Shown here: one piece after another, positions 32,647-41,785 of the stretch | How the letters are laid out: each line of letters begins with the position of its first letter | Numbering within the stretch: position 1 is the stretch's first letter | DNA from: Microdochium bolleyi | Lineage: Eukaryota; Ascomycota; Sordariomycetes; Xylariales; Microdochiaceae | Length of the DNA: 64,000 bases | Assembly (NCBI GenBank): GCA_001566295.1 | Contig: KQ964278.1 | Coordinates: forward strand, 62,001-126,000 | Direction: 5' to 3' | The notes under the pieces: generated by a model | Database searches by the model: none | Told to the model about the DNA's origin: nothing | What the model saw: only the letters and a program-made list of their open reading frames with translations | Translations under genes and position numbers: made by a program

Positions 32647-34760
32647 ATGTCTGCCTCCCCAGCTTCCTCAGACCAGCCAGACCGCGCGCGAGTGCGCAAG
32701 CGTCTGGTTGTGTGCTGTGATGGGACCTGGCAGTCCTCCGTTACGCTGAAGAAAAACGTGCCCTCCAACATCACCCGGCTCGCGCGCTCTTTCGCCCGTG
32801 AGGACGTCACTCCTGATGGCACCGTGTGGGAGCAGGTCGTCTACTACGACGCCGGCATCGGCACCGGCGACATCAGCAGCTCCGAGACGAGACGGCAGGG
32901 AGGGTTCGGCTCGGGCTTCACTTCGAACGTCATCGAGGCGTACAACTTTCTGACGCTCAACTGGTACCCTGGAGACAAGGTCTACTGCTTTGGGTTCTCG
33001 CGGGGAGCGTACACTGCTCGGGCCGTGGCCGGACTGGTCAACGATATTGGCATCATCTCCCCGCGGGATATGCAAGATTTTCCGCAGCTGTACTCGGAAT
33101 ATCTCAAGTTCAGCAAGGGCGACAGTCACATGTTCCGCAGGTCGAGACAGTACAGGAAGTGGCAGACGGGTATCCCGAGTATAAAGGGGAAGGACAAGAA
33201 GTCCGGTCTGCAGCTGTGGGACCGGATCCCGCACAAGCTCGTTACCGAGGACTCGCGTCTCGTCGAGGTCGTCGGCGTGTTCGACACGGTTGGTATGTTG
33301 AACTGCCCTTCTCCCAATATCATTTCATCATACTGACAGTGGCCAAGGGAGCTTGGGCGTTCCCAAATCTCCATACTTGCCTGTCGATGCGCTCATGGCC
33401 ACCATCAACGCGTACTACGGCGGCGAATCCCAAGGTTTCCACAACGTGAACCTGAGTCCTTGTAAGCTGTTCTCTGATCTCCGTTGCAACATTTGGATAT
33501 GCTTGGACTACTATCCGAAGTCCCCTAGCAAGTTACTGAAACGGGAATCATTCCAGACATCCGCAACGCATTCCACGCCATGGCGCTCGATGAGCACCGG
33601 GGCCCGTTTTCGCCAACCCTGTGGCATCTCCCGCCAGACAAGCCCACCACCGCGGGGGCCGCACAGCCAGACCATAAGACGATCCTCGAGGCCTTCCAGG
33701 CTCTACACTTCAACAAACCCGCTTTCGCGCCCAGCGACCCCAAGAATAAAGAGGAGGTCTACAAGAAACAGCTCGAGGAGGAAGCTTACGAGAAACGCGT
33801 CGACGCAGCTTGGGAAGCGCTGATCGACTGCGAGATGATCGAGCTCACCAAGCGCCTCGACTATTCGAATCTCTCACAAGTCTGGTTCCCGGGAGTGCAC
33901 ATGTAAGTTCCATCCCTCTTCCTTGGAACTGGCCGGTTTTCTTTGACTCACCCCATCATAGAAACGTCGGCGGCGGGAGCAAGGACCCACTGGAGACCCG
34001 GCAAGGCGACTACGAACAGATCGCGCTCATCACCTTTGCCTGGATGTGCGAGCAGGTCAAGCCATTCATCCGGTTTGAGGACAAGCTCCGCAAGCGCTCC
34101 GTGCGCGACCGCATGGCCCTCGTCGTGCCCGTGCTCGCGGAGCTCGCGGCGGGGGGCAACAGGGACTTTGGCAAGCTCTCCTGGGCCCGGCCGTTCTGGC
34201 GGGCGCTCGACTCGGTGGGCATCGTGGCGGCCAAGAAGAAAGAGATCCCGAACACGACGCTGTGCGGCTGGGCGGAAGGTCCGATCATCGACTCGTACGC
34301 CGGTGCCGTGAAGCTCACGGGCTCTATCACTCGGACGCCAGGCGAGTACCGGACCGATGCGGCCCAGCCGGGCGTGCTGCTGGGGAAGACGAACGAGGCG
34401 ATCCACCCGTGCGTGGCGTACCGGAAGAAGATCGTGCCAGGCTATGAACCCGAGGCGCTCAAGGGCTTCGAGCGTAAGTACGTCGATGGCCGATGGCTGT
34501 GGGCGAAGAAGAGTGCGGACGGAACGGTTGTCGAGGTAGCCGAGTTCAGCATACCGGCCACAGCTAAGTTCTCGAGGTTCCTGGCTGCCGACTATGTGCA
34601 CTACCTGGCCAAGCTTGAACAGGAAGAGGAGGACCACAAGAGCGTCAAGAGCAAGCGAGAAACCTCTGAGCCTTCCGAGCCAAAGGCCCGTGCGACGAAT
34701 GCCACGGCGTTCCTGGAGAGCACTGATCAGGGCAAGGAGTGGTTCAAGCCGAAGATTTAA
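32647..34760 (+). CDS. DUF2235 alpha/beta-hydrolase-like protein
   Basis: Four exons, 32647-33292, 33348-33461, 33557-33902 and 33962-34760, give 634 aa. The introns are 55, 95 and 59 bp, each with canonical ends. The N-terminal half is the DUF2235 domain. It has RLVVCCDGTW near residues 20-30, YYDAGIGTG near 66, and the nucleophile elbow GFSRGAYTAR near residue 117 (GxSxG). VFDTVGSLG appears around the first splice, then FHNVNLSPYIRNAFHALALDEHR and WFPGVHINVGGG. The catalytic Ser, the Asp in VFDTVG and the His in GVH fit a Ser-Asp-His hydrolase. Bacterial relatives include Tle1 phospholipase effectors; the fungal proteins have no settled function. The C-terminal 120 residues are charged. No signal peptide is seen. 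Confidence 0.9.
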
Positions 34761-34820
34761 TGATAGCAGAGATCTTTCCATCAATATTGCTAGCCCTGTC
34801 AATAATTTCCCATGGCATTC

Positions 34821-35273
34821 TTACCACCTGCACACCGTCTCCGTGTAGATCCACTCATAGCATTGCAAGCATCCGCCCCTACCACAGCTCTCGGTCCCGC
34901 CACACTCCGTCTGCTTGTACCTCGTCTGCTCCAGGCAGAGCTTCCTGCCCGGCTGGTTCGTCCAGTAGATGTGCGCCCGCTTGTTCTTCAGGTCCAGGCA
35001 AAACTCCTTGACAAACGAGAACCGTTTCTTGCACCCGTCAAACATGTACCCGTAGAAGTGCGACTGCCCGTCGTCAGTGCGCAGGTAGACCCCGCTGGTC
35101 GGGATGATGATCGGCCCAGTGTTGCCCAGATGCGGAGGGACGTGCCCGTCGTGGCTCCACTGAAAGCCAGGAGCGAGACAGCCGTGGAGATGATGGAGAA
35201 GTGCATGATGGTTCACTTTGCTGATTCTGCTGGGAACGTCGCTGCTATAGAAGTGGTCAGCAATCTCGAACAT
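34821..35273 (-). CDS. Cysteine-rich small protein, possible secreted protein with frame-offset signal peptide
   Basis: The open frame from the ATG at 35273 encodes 150 aa. The C-terminal 100 residues are orderly, with eight cysteines (GC..FC..LC..EC..SC..GC..QC..VC), many aromatics and YLRTDDGQSHFYGYMFDGC, which looks like a small folded secreted protein. The N-terminus in this frame is not a signal peptide. However, an overlapping frame from the ATG at 35206 begins MHFSIISTAVSLLAFSGA, a good signal sequence, and is offset by one base from the cysteine-rich frame. No intron of plausible size joins them. So either the gene carries a frameshift (or the sequence an indel), or the protein is intracellular. 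No family recognised. Confidence 0.55.
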   Translation of the reverse strand: MFEIADHFYSSDVPSRISKVNHHALLHHLHGCLAPGFQWSHDGHVPPHLGNTGPIIIPTSGVYLRTDDGQSHFYGYMFDGCKKRFSFVKEFCLDLKNKRAHIYWTNQPGRKLCLEQTRYKQTECGGTESCGRGGCLQCYEWIYTETVCRW

Positions 35274-36152
35274 TTGAAAGAGCAGAGCCCGAGGCTTGAG
35301 AACCAGACATATTTCTGCTGCGAACAGGACCTGAGATTGGTGGGCTGGCTGATAGTTAGACGAAGAATGACACTCGGAAATCTTGCTGCTGAGTCTGCTG
35401 TGCTCAATCCGTCACAAGAACAGGAACACCCAAGTTATATAGACGAGCTACGGCCCGTCGGCCGGGGCTTCCCGATAGGCCAAGACGTCGTGCATCTGCA
35501 TCCGCGGGGCCCGTCTTGTGGCCGGTATGCCAAGGTCATATCAGGCAGCACGAAAATCAGCACCAAGGAACCGGACGTGCGAGAGCCTACTAATGAATAG
35601 AGGCCGAGGCGTCGTTGCACTCAAGACTTGGCGTAAGATTGTGCACATTGGAGCCGCGGGGCCCGGGCCGGTATTAAGTTCAGTCTCACGATACACCAGG
35701 TAGCCAGCAAATTATTACCGCCCCTCTTGGGACACGACACACTGGGGCGCAGTGGTAGGATTCAGATTGATACTGCGATGGTGGTGCCAGGCGGCAGGAG
35801 ATTACCGGGCTCGATATAACGCCAACTGTACGGAAATTTTGGAGCTTTGGGGGAGCAGGTCGCCCGTATGCCTGGTTCTGGGGGAGACATTGACACGCTG
35901 ACCTTTGGCGATCGTTGGGCGGATCATTTGAGCATTGGAATTGGAGTCTTTTCAGTGAATATTCCTACATTCCTATAATGTAACACAACTGCGTGCCCCA
36001 GCTGCGAGATGAAGAACTCCAACACCAATGATCTGGATGTTATCAATGATTGATTACAACCAGCAGCCCATCCTTCGTGGTCTCTGTACGTTATATTTGT
36101 CGCTGACATGACTAGAACATTGGCTTATCTTCCAGTGAAGTCGTGATCGAAC
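35274..36152. other. Intergenic
   Basis: About 880 bases of presumed promoter of the small cysteine-rich protein gene and 3' flank of the CorA-like gene. No other gene is seen. Confidence 0.5.
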
Positions 36153-39009
36153 TCAAGCCAGCCCAGACCCTATAGACACAGTCGCGTCAGGCTTGCCCTT
36201 TCGACGAAACAGCTCCGACATGCGATACTGTCTCCCGCGGGCTGTTTCCACCTCCTCCGGTAATTCTGGCTGTGTCTGCAAGCCCCCAGTCGGCGGCTGC
36301 GGATTACCCGTGCCGGAAACTTGAGGTTGTGACACGAAGCGGCCCGCCGTCCTTATGCGTGACGTTGAGCTCCGGACATTCCGCTCCGTGCCTTTTTCTG
36401 GGCGATCGCCCTGGGCGCCCCTGTTGCCGGCGCTCTTCGACGAGTTTCCCAGGGGCGAGGCCGATTTTCTGCCCCATGTCTTCCTCAGTGCGTCTGCCAC
36501 GGGGCTCAGGGGGAGCCTCGCCCCGATGAGCGCGATGATTGCCAGGACGTACGTCACGGCGCAGAACCACTTGATGAGCGTCCAGAAGAAGTCTTGCGTC
36601 TCAGGGACGGTCTCGGCGTTGAAGATCTCCATGCCGAAGAAGCTCTGTCGTGGTTGTCGTCGGAGCAATCAGTAACAACATCCGGCCAGGACCAACGCGC
36701 AGACGGCGCATGAGGACTCATTTGCAGACTTGGGGAGGCCGGTACAAGAACAAAAAGAAGAAAGAGAGTGAGAGGGAGAGGGAATACTTACCGCTACAAA
36801 TGTCGGCGGGAGGTACACAATGGTGACGACGGTGAAGATGAAAAGGTACTTGTTCAGCTCGAAGCTTTTTTGCGCCTCGACGACTGACTGGACGTTGAAG
36901 AGCTGTGGGTCCAACCACGGTCAGTATTGAGCTCTCCCCACCACCGTAAGCTTTCACCACATGATTCGACTACTTACCCCGTCTCGCAGACCCAGGATCT
37001 CATTCTTCGACCGGTCCAGACGCCGCAGTATGCCCTCCGCGGCGTTCTTGTGCATACCCTGGACTATTTCCCAGTTGTGGTCGAGCAACGTCAGCGTATC
37101 CGCGGTATGCTGGTATGTCTGGTAGAAGCCGCTGCCGAGGAACACCTCCGGGTTGTGGGTCGCCCTCGGGAGTGCCTCGAGGGCGGCTCGCGCCTCCTGG
37201 ACCGAGTCGGCGAAGACGCCGAGGAGCTGCAGGACCTTGAAGTAGAGCACCGAGGCATCCGACTTGGTCTTGAGGACAAGCTTGCTCAGCTGCTCTGAGT
37301 TTTCCAGGACGTCGAGCTGTCACTCCGGCGACAAGGTATTAGCATCCGGAGTCCAAAGGTCGCTTGGGGACACGGAGACGGGATATCTAGTAGCAGCCGC
37401 GTAGGATGCGAGTCACTCACCTGCACCGAGATCTTGCTGTCGATGGCATCGATTGTCCGGTTCCAGTCCCGCTCCCAGCCCTCGAGGAACGAGCAGATCT
37501 GGAGCTGCATCGCCGCGAGCCCCGTGTACAGCCCCACGGACCGCAGGCCAAACTTTGTCCACGGGCGGTTGCGTTCCTCGTACACGCGCTCGTAGCCGGG
37601 TGCCTCGGCCCAGACCTCGTCTCTGTCCTGTGGGGAGCTCGTGTCCGCGACAGACACCAGCGCGAAGCGGCCCGCGGGGGCGTCGAGGGGCAGCATGCTC
37701 AGCGCCGTCGAGTACCGCCTCTCGACGAGCTGCAGGGTCTGGCCGTCGTAGAAGCCCTGAAAGGCGGTCCGTTCGCGGACGCACCTGACGCCTGGGAAGG
37801 AGTGATGCTGCTCCTCCGGGACGGCATGCAATGGCGGCTTGCTGCTGCTCTCCGTGGTGCCGGCGGGGTCCGTCGCGACGATGAAGGAGCGCAGGTGGAA
37901 CATGAGGATACCGTGGGACAGGCGCCCGGGGGACTCGTTGTTGGTGAGGGACATGGCGCTGCTGCTGCTCTGGAACTTGGCGACTTCGTAGCAGACGCCC
38001 TTGTCGCGCTCGCGCCAGGCGGTGGCGTGGCTGTCGAGGAACAGGGCGCTGGGCGTGAGGGTGAGGATTGCAGCGGCTGTGTCGAGGTCGATTATGCCTG
38101 TCTGCCGGCCGATCGAGCAGAGGCTGGTGTTGTGACCGTGTGAGCAGGACTGCCAGGGAAGATTCACCATTACCAGAGAGACGAGTTCTGGGCCACTCAC
38201 TAGATGACGCCGCAGATGGGCAACGTCGACTCTTCTGCAATCGACACGCCGGGGAGAGCCTGCGATTCGCACATGTACCGTCAGCACCGGGCCCCTGACG
38301 TGTTCGGAAAGGCCATACTCACCTCGCCAGGCTGCGCAACTCCCGCAATCGCATGATAGTACGTGAAAGGCTCGTCATGGGTCCCCGCTGCCACAGTCAC
38401 AGCCGTGGCAGTGTTGCCGGCCTCGTCGGCATCGGGGTCCGACTGCCACCTGTCCGGCCACACATCGTCGAGCTCCTCGAACGTGACGCCCACGAGCTGT
38501 GCCCTGCCCCTCCTACCTGCCCAGCGCTTGAACTTGTCCAGCGCGACCTCGAGGTTGGACACAGCTCCCCACTGCCGTCTCGTCCCGCCGGGGAACTTGG
38601 CGCGCCAGAGCTCCTGCTCCGCCGGGTCGGAGGCGAGACCCGCGATGTGCGCCGAGATGTCGGTGTCGCTGGCCCCGACCGTGCTGGCAATCTTGCCGCC
38701 TGGCGCGAAGCTCCGGAGGAACTCAAGGCCAAGGTCGTGCTTCTTCTCCTCGGCCGGGTCTGCAGCTCTTGCAGCCCAGTATGCCTGGTCTGACCCCTCC
38801 CAGGCGCTGAGCGGCGGGTCGACATGGCCATGCCACAACTCGCGCGCGATGACAGACACGTCTTTGCGTTGATGCGGCTCGAATCTTGCGCAGAGCAGCT
38901 CAACGATGCGGGCCTGGTCGGCCTGGATCTGCCTGAGCAGCGCGACTGTTGCTGCGCCTGAAGCGCCGTGGTCCTCGTCCTTGCGTGCGGCGGGAGGATC
39001 AGGCGACAT
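36153..39009 (-). CDS. CorA-like divalent-cation channel/transporter family protein
   Basis: Six exons, 39009-38323, 38259-38201, 38123-37421, 37316-36978, 36902-36792 and 36644-36153, give 796 aa; every join keeps frame. The start is the first ATG (MSPDPPAARKDED). The large N-terminal domain is soluble, with VIYLCSIGRQTGIIDLDTA across the second intron. It includes the acidic/aromatic stretch typical of fungal CorA-like proteins and a long helical segment (residues about 480-620). Two membrane segments follow: about 598-628 (KYLFIFTVVTIVYLPPTFVA) and about 645-670 (FFWTLIKWFCAVTYVLAIIAL). The loop reads FFGMEIF where bacterial CorA has GMN. The C-terminal 125 residues are Ser/Pro/Arg-rich and probably cytosolic. 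The fold implies a pentameric channel, but the lost Asn makes Mg2+ selectivity doubtful. Confidence 0.85.
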
Positions 39010-39587
39010 TGCCGGTGCAGGTTTCAGCAGTCCGATCCAGAGGTCGCTGGTCGGTGTCAACAAGTTGCACTACTTGCGGGCGAACAAGAGCAGGCTAGAT
39101 GGGGAGAGAACAGGTATTGGACGGGCGCTTAGCACCGAGTATTAAGCCCTGTCTCCTGCGACGATACTCGAGGATCCAAGGCCCCCTGCTCAGCGTCAGC
39201 CGGCCCCTGCAGGATGCAGGGCGACGCGTCTCGAGATCAGCCCGCGTGCACGCTCTTTGTTCCTGGTTGGGTACAGATTCCGCCCCCAACTAAATGCTGA
39301 CCGCGGTCATCCAAGTTGCTCCGGGACTGGCAGTGGGTGGCAAGGATCTTTCTTCTAGCAACTACGATACTGGCCATTGTCGTTGCCTGTTTGGGATACG
39401 CTTGACATTGTGGTAATATTGGTACACGCGCCCTCTTGATCTAGTATGGTTTAGTATCGCTGTGACAGGACCACCGTCTTCTGGAGACAACCGATAAGCC
39501 AAAGGAAGGGCACCATTAAAGAAGCGAACGGCCTGCAGTCTCTCGACACCACCCAGACATGGGTGAACTCCATAGCAGAGAACCATC
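39010..39587. other. Intergenic
   Basis: About 580 bases between the CorA-like start and the stop of the thioesterase gene; nothing recognised beyond a presumed promoter. Confidence 0.5.
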
Positions 39588-40307
39588 CTACATCTTGAAC
39601 ATCATCGGCTTGCCGTCCTTCAACTTGATGCCCGCCCACACGGCATCGACCCGCGCCAGCACCGGGCCCGTCTCCCCACCTTTGTCGAAATCCCGAATCT
39701 CCCCCTCGACCATCACCAGCCGGCCCTTGACGTCCTTGATCCTCGCGGTGATGACGAGCGTCGCGGGCGTGGGCACGGGCTTGGCAAATTTGACGGCCAC
39801 GCTGGCCGTCATGAACAGGTGCTCCCGGAACCCCTCGACGCCCCTGATGCGGTTGACGACGGTGCTCAGGCCGGTGACCTCGTCCATGAGCGCCGTCACC
39901 ATGCCGCCCTGCAGGATCCCCGGGTACGACTGCAGGCCCTTTTCCGTGCGCAGCAGGGCGTGCACCTCGCGCACCATCTCGGCCTTGCCGTCGCTCAGGT
40001 GCGACGCCGCGGGCGTGTAGGCCATCTTCTGGGCGGGCGTGGAGCTCAGGGGGGTCCCCGCGGGCTCGTCCCAGTAGACGAGGAAGCCGGGCAGGGTGAG
40101 CTCGTTGTTGAGCGTGATGGCGAAAACGTCCGAGGTCGAGGGCGCCCAGGTGCGGACGCCGGGGCGACTGAGGCGGGCGTCGACGGCGGGGAAGGTACTG
40201 CGCAGGTATGCCTCGTCGTCGGCGCGCTCGACCCGGGACGCGTCAAAGGCCCCGGCGTGCTCAAACGTCGTGTACGCCGGCACGGTGATGTGCTTGGGCA
40301 TGACCAT
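39588..40307 (-). CDS. Hotdog-fold thioesterase family protein
   Basis: Single exon, 239 aa from MVMPKHITVPAYTTFEHAG at 40307. Residues about 125-230 form a hotdog domain of the PaaI/4HBT type. GILQGGMVTALMDEVTGLSTVV carries the long central helix with the acidic residue (Asp/Glu of MDE) used in catalysis. It is followed by MTASVAVKFAKPVPTPATLVITARI and GRLVMVEGEIRD..VLARVDAVW. The first 110 residues are an extension common in fungal members. The likely reaction is hydrolysis of an acyl-CoA or related thioester; the substrate is unknown and no targeting peptide is obvious. A tetranucleotide repeat lies 74-137 bases upstream of the start. Confidence 0.85.
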   Translation of the reverse strand: MVMPKHITVPAYTTFEHAGAFDASRVERADDEAYLRSTFPAVDARLSRPGVRTWAPSTSDVFAITLNNELTLPGFLVYWDEPAGTPLSSTPAQKMAYTPAASHLSDGKAEMVREVHALLRTEKGLQSYPGILQGGMVTALMDEVTGLSTVVNRIRGVEGFREHLFMTASVAVKFAKPVPTPATLVITARIKDVKGRLVMVEGEIRDFDKGGETGPVLARVDAVWAGIKLKDGKPMMFKM

Positions 40308-40380
40308 GGCGGGCGAGTGTGTGTCGTGGGGCAGCCAGACGTTGGCGTGGGATTTTATGAGGTGCTCGGTGCCTCCCTAT

Positions 40381-40430
<50 letters not shown>

Positions 40431-41077
40431 AGCTGGCTGGCTGGACAATTTGATCTAGAAACTGGAAGTCGAGTCGTGCTGCGGGCTTGCACGTGAAAGA
40501 GAAAGGACAAAGAAGAAGAGATGGCGAGCGGGGGCCTCGTCCCCTGGGCTGCGTCACATAAAGCTAGTGGCTGGACGACCCTGGAGAACAGGGCATGGAT
40601 GTGATGTTACATCCGGGCTTCGGGGAAGGGCTTTTTGAATGAGCCGGAGGGCGGCGGATCTGCCGGCCGAGTGTGCAGGAGCACCGTGGAGAGAAGACGC
40701 GGCAACTGCTGCTGCTGATCAGACGTGACGTTCTAGGGAGTCTTAGGGCCGAGGCTCAGGACTGATCGGCATCTTTTCTCCGCACGCCTTCTCCACGAGC
40801 CGTTGCACGCCACACCAAGCCAGGGGACGTGCCCTTGGGTACAACAGACCAGGGCCAACCCGTGAGTGCGAATGGCTGCCCGTGTGCGACGCACGGTGGT
40901 AGTCGCGGGCGGTTCACACCCTTCATTGTAACCAAGCTTGATGCATTCAAGCCGTGCCGGCACAGCCAGCACTGGAAGCAACCTTCTCGCGAGTGGACGG
41001 CGAATTGGGGAGCTGAGCTGGGTGACTGTTGAGCGGATATAGTATTACATAAGCCCCATCCTTGTCATAAAGTGGTC
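40308..41077. other. Intergenic with a CTGG microsatellite
   Basis: About 770 bases with the microsatellite at 40381-40444 (listed separately); no gene seen. Confidence 0.6.
40381..40444. repeat. (CTGG)16 microsatellite
   Basis: Sixteen tandem CTGG units with one CTAG interruption near 40429-40432, in the 5' leader or proximal promoter of the thioesterase gene. Confidence 0.95.
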
Positions 41078-41166
41078 GGTTGTATAGTGTAGTTGGTTAT
41101 CACTTCGGATTCTGACTCCTTGACGAGAAGTTTCCGGCGACCTGGGTTCGAATCCCAGTACGACCT
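41078..41166 (+). tRNA. tRNA-Gln (anticodon CUG) with 16-nt intron
   Basis: The acceptor stem GGTTGTA/TACGACC pairs with one G-U. The A-box is TAGTGTAGTTGG and the anticodon loop TTCTGAC-like, with anticodon CTG at 41112-41114. The intron is 41116-41131 (after position 37). The stem TCGGA pairs with TCCGG, and the T-arm CTGGG TTCGAAT CCCAG is perfect. The discriminator is T. A T-rich run (TTTATTTT) follows as a Pol III terminator. Confidence 0.93.
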
Positions 41167-41785
41167 CTTTATTTTGCTCTTCTCCGCGGCGGCACTGCCT
41201 TTGCGCTTCATTCTCGATGGGTGGTAACTCTTTAGTTTTTGTCGTTGAGGCCTTGGCCTGCATGTTTAAGCGCACCTTGATGCACGTTTGCGGTGGCGTA
41301 GGAATTCTGAGCCCCTGGCCGTGCCCCGGCCCGTCTATATTTAGCCGCCCAGCCGGTGTGGCGGCTTCCTTGCCCACGCTGCATGTGCTGTTTATCCTTG
41401 GCTCAGTTATGCAAGCATAAGCCTGCGGGCTCTGTGCCTCTGGCCTCTTCCTTCTTGTGCTGGGCCCAGCCCCGGCATCCATTTCCGCCAGGGCGTGCCT
41501 GCTTCTCTCCCCGCGCTCATCATCATCATCATCCTCCTCCGCCCTGCATAGCGGTCGGGCTCCAGCAAAGCAACCGCCCACCTGCAAGACCTGCAGCTCA
41601 CAGGCCACGCACAAGGCGCCGCACCGGGACAAGGCCCCGCACGCAACGCCGGCTCCTGGTGTCTCACGCCAGGGAGCTGAAGCGGAAGGGCGCACCCGAG
41701 GGCTGGGCAGCCTGCACGCGGCCCTGCAGCAGCAGCTCGGACTCGGTGGAGCAGACCGGACCACTCCCGGCACCCACCACCGGCC
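41167..41785. other. Leader/promoter of the Zn2Cys6 gene
   Basis: About 620 bases between the tRNA and the regulator start. It includes a short TCA repeat at 41516-41532. No gene is seen. Confidence 0.5.

Noticed and set aside
37406..38143. Plus-strand open frame opposite the CorA-like gene
   Set aside because: Antisense shadow of exon 3; no recognisable domain and biased composition.
40381..40444. Tandem repeat considered as a CRISPR-like array
   Set aside because: A 4-bp microsatellite in a eukaryotic genome, with no spacers.
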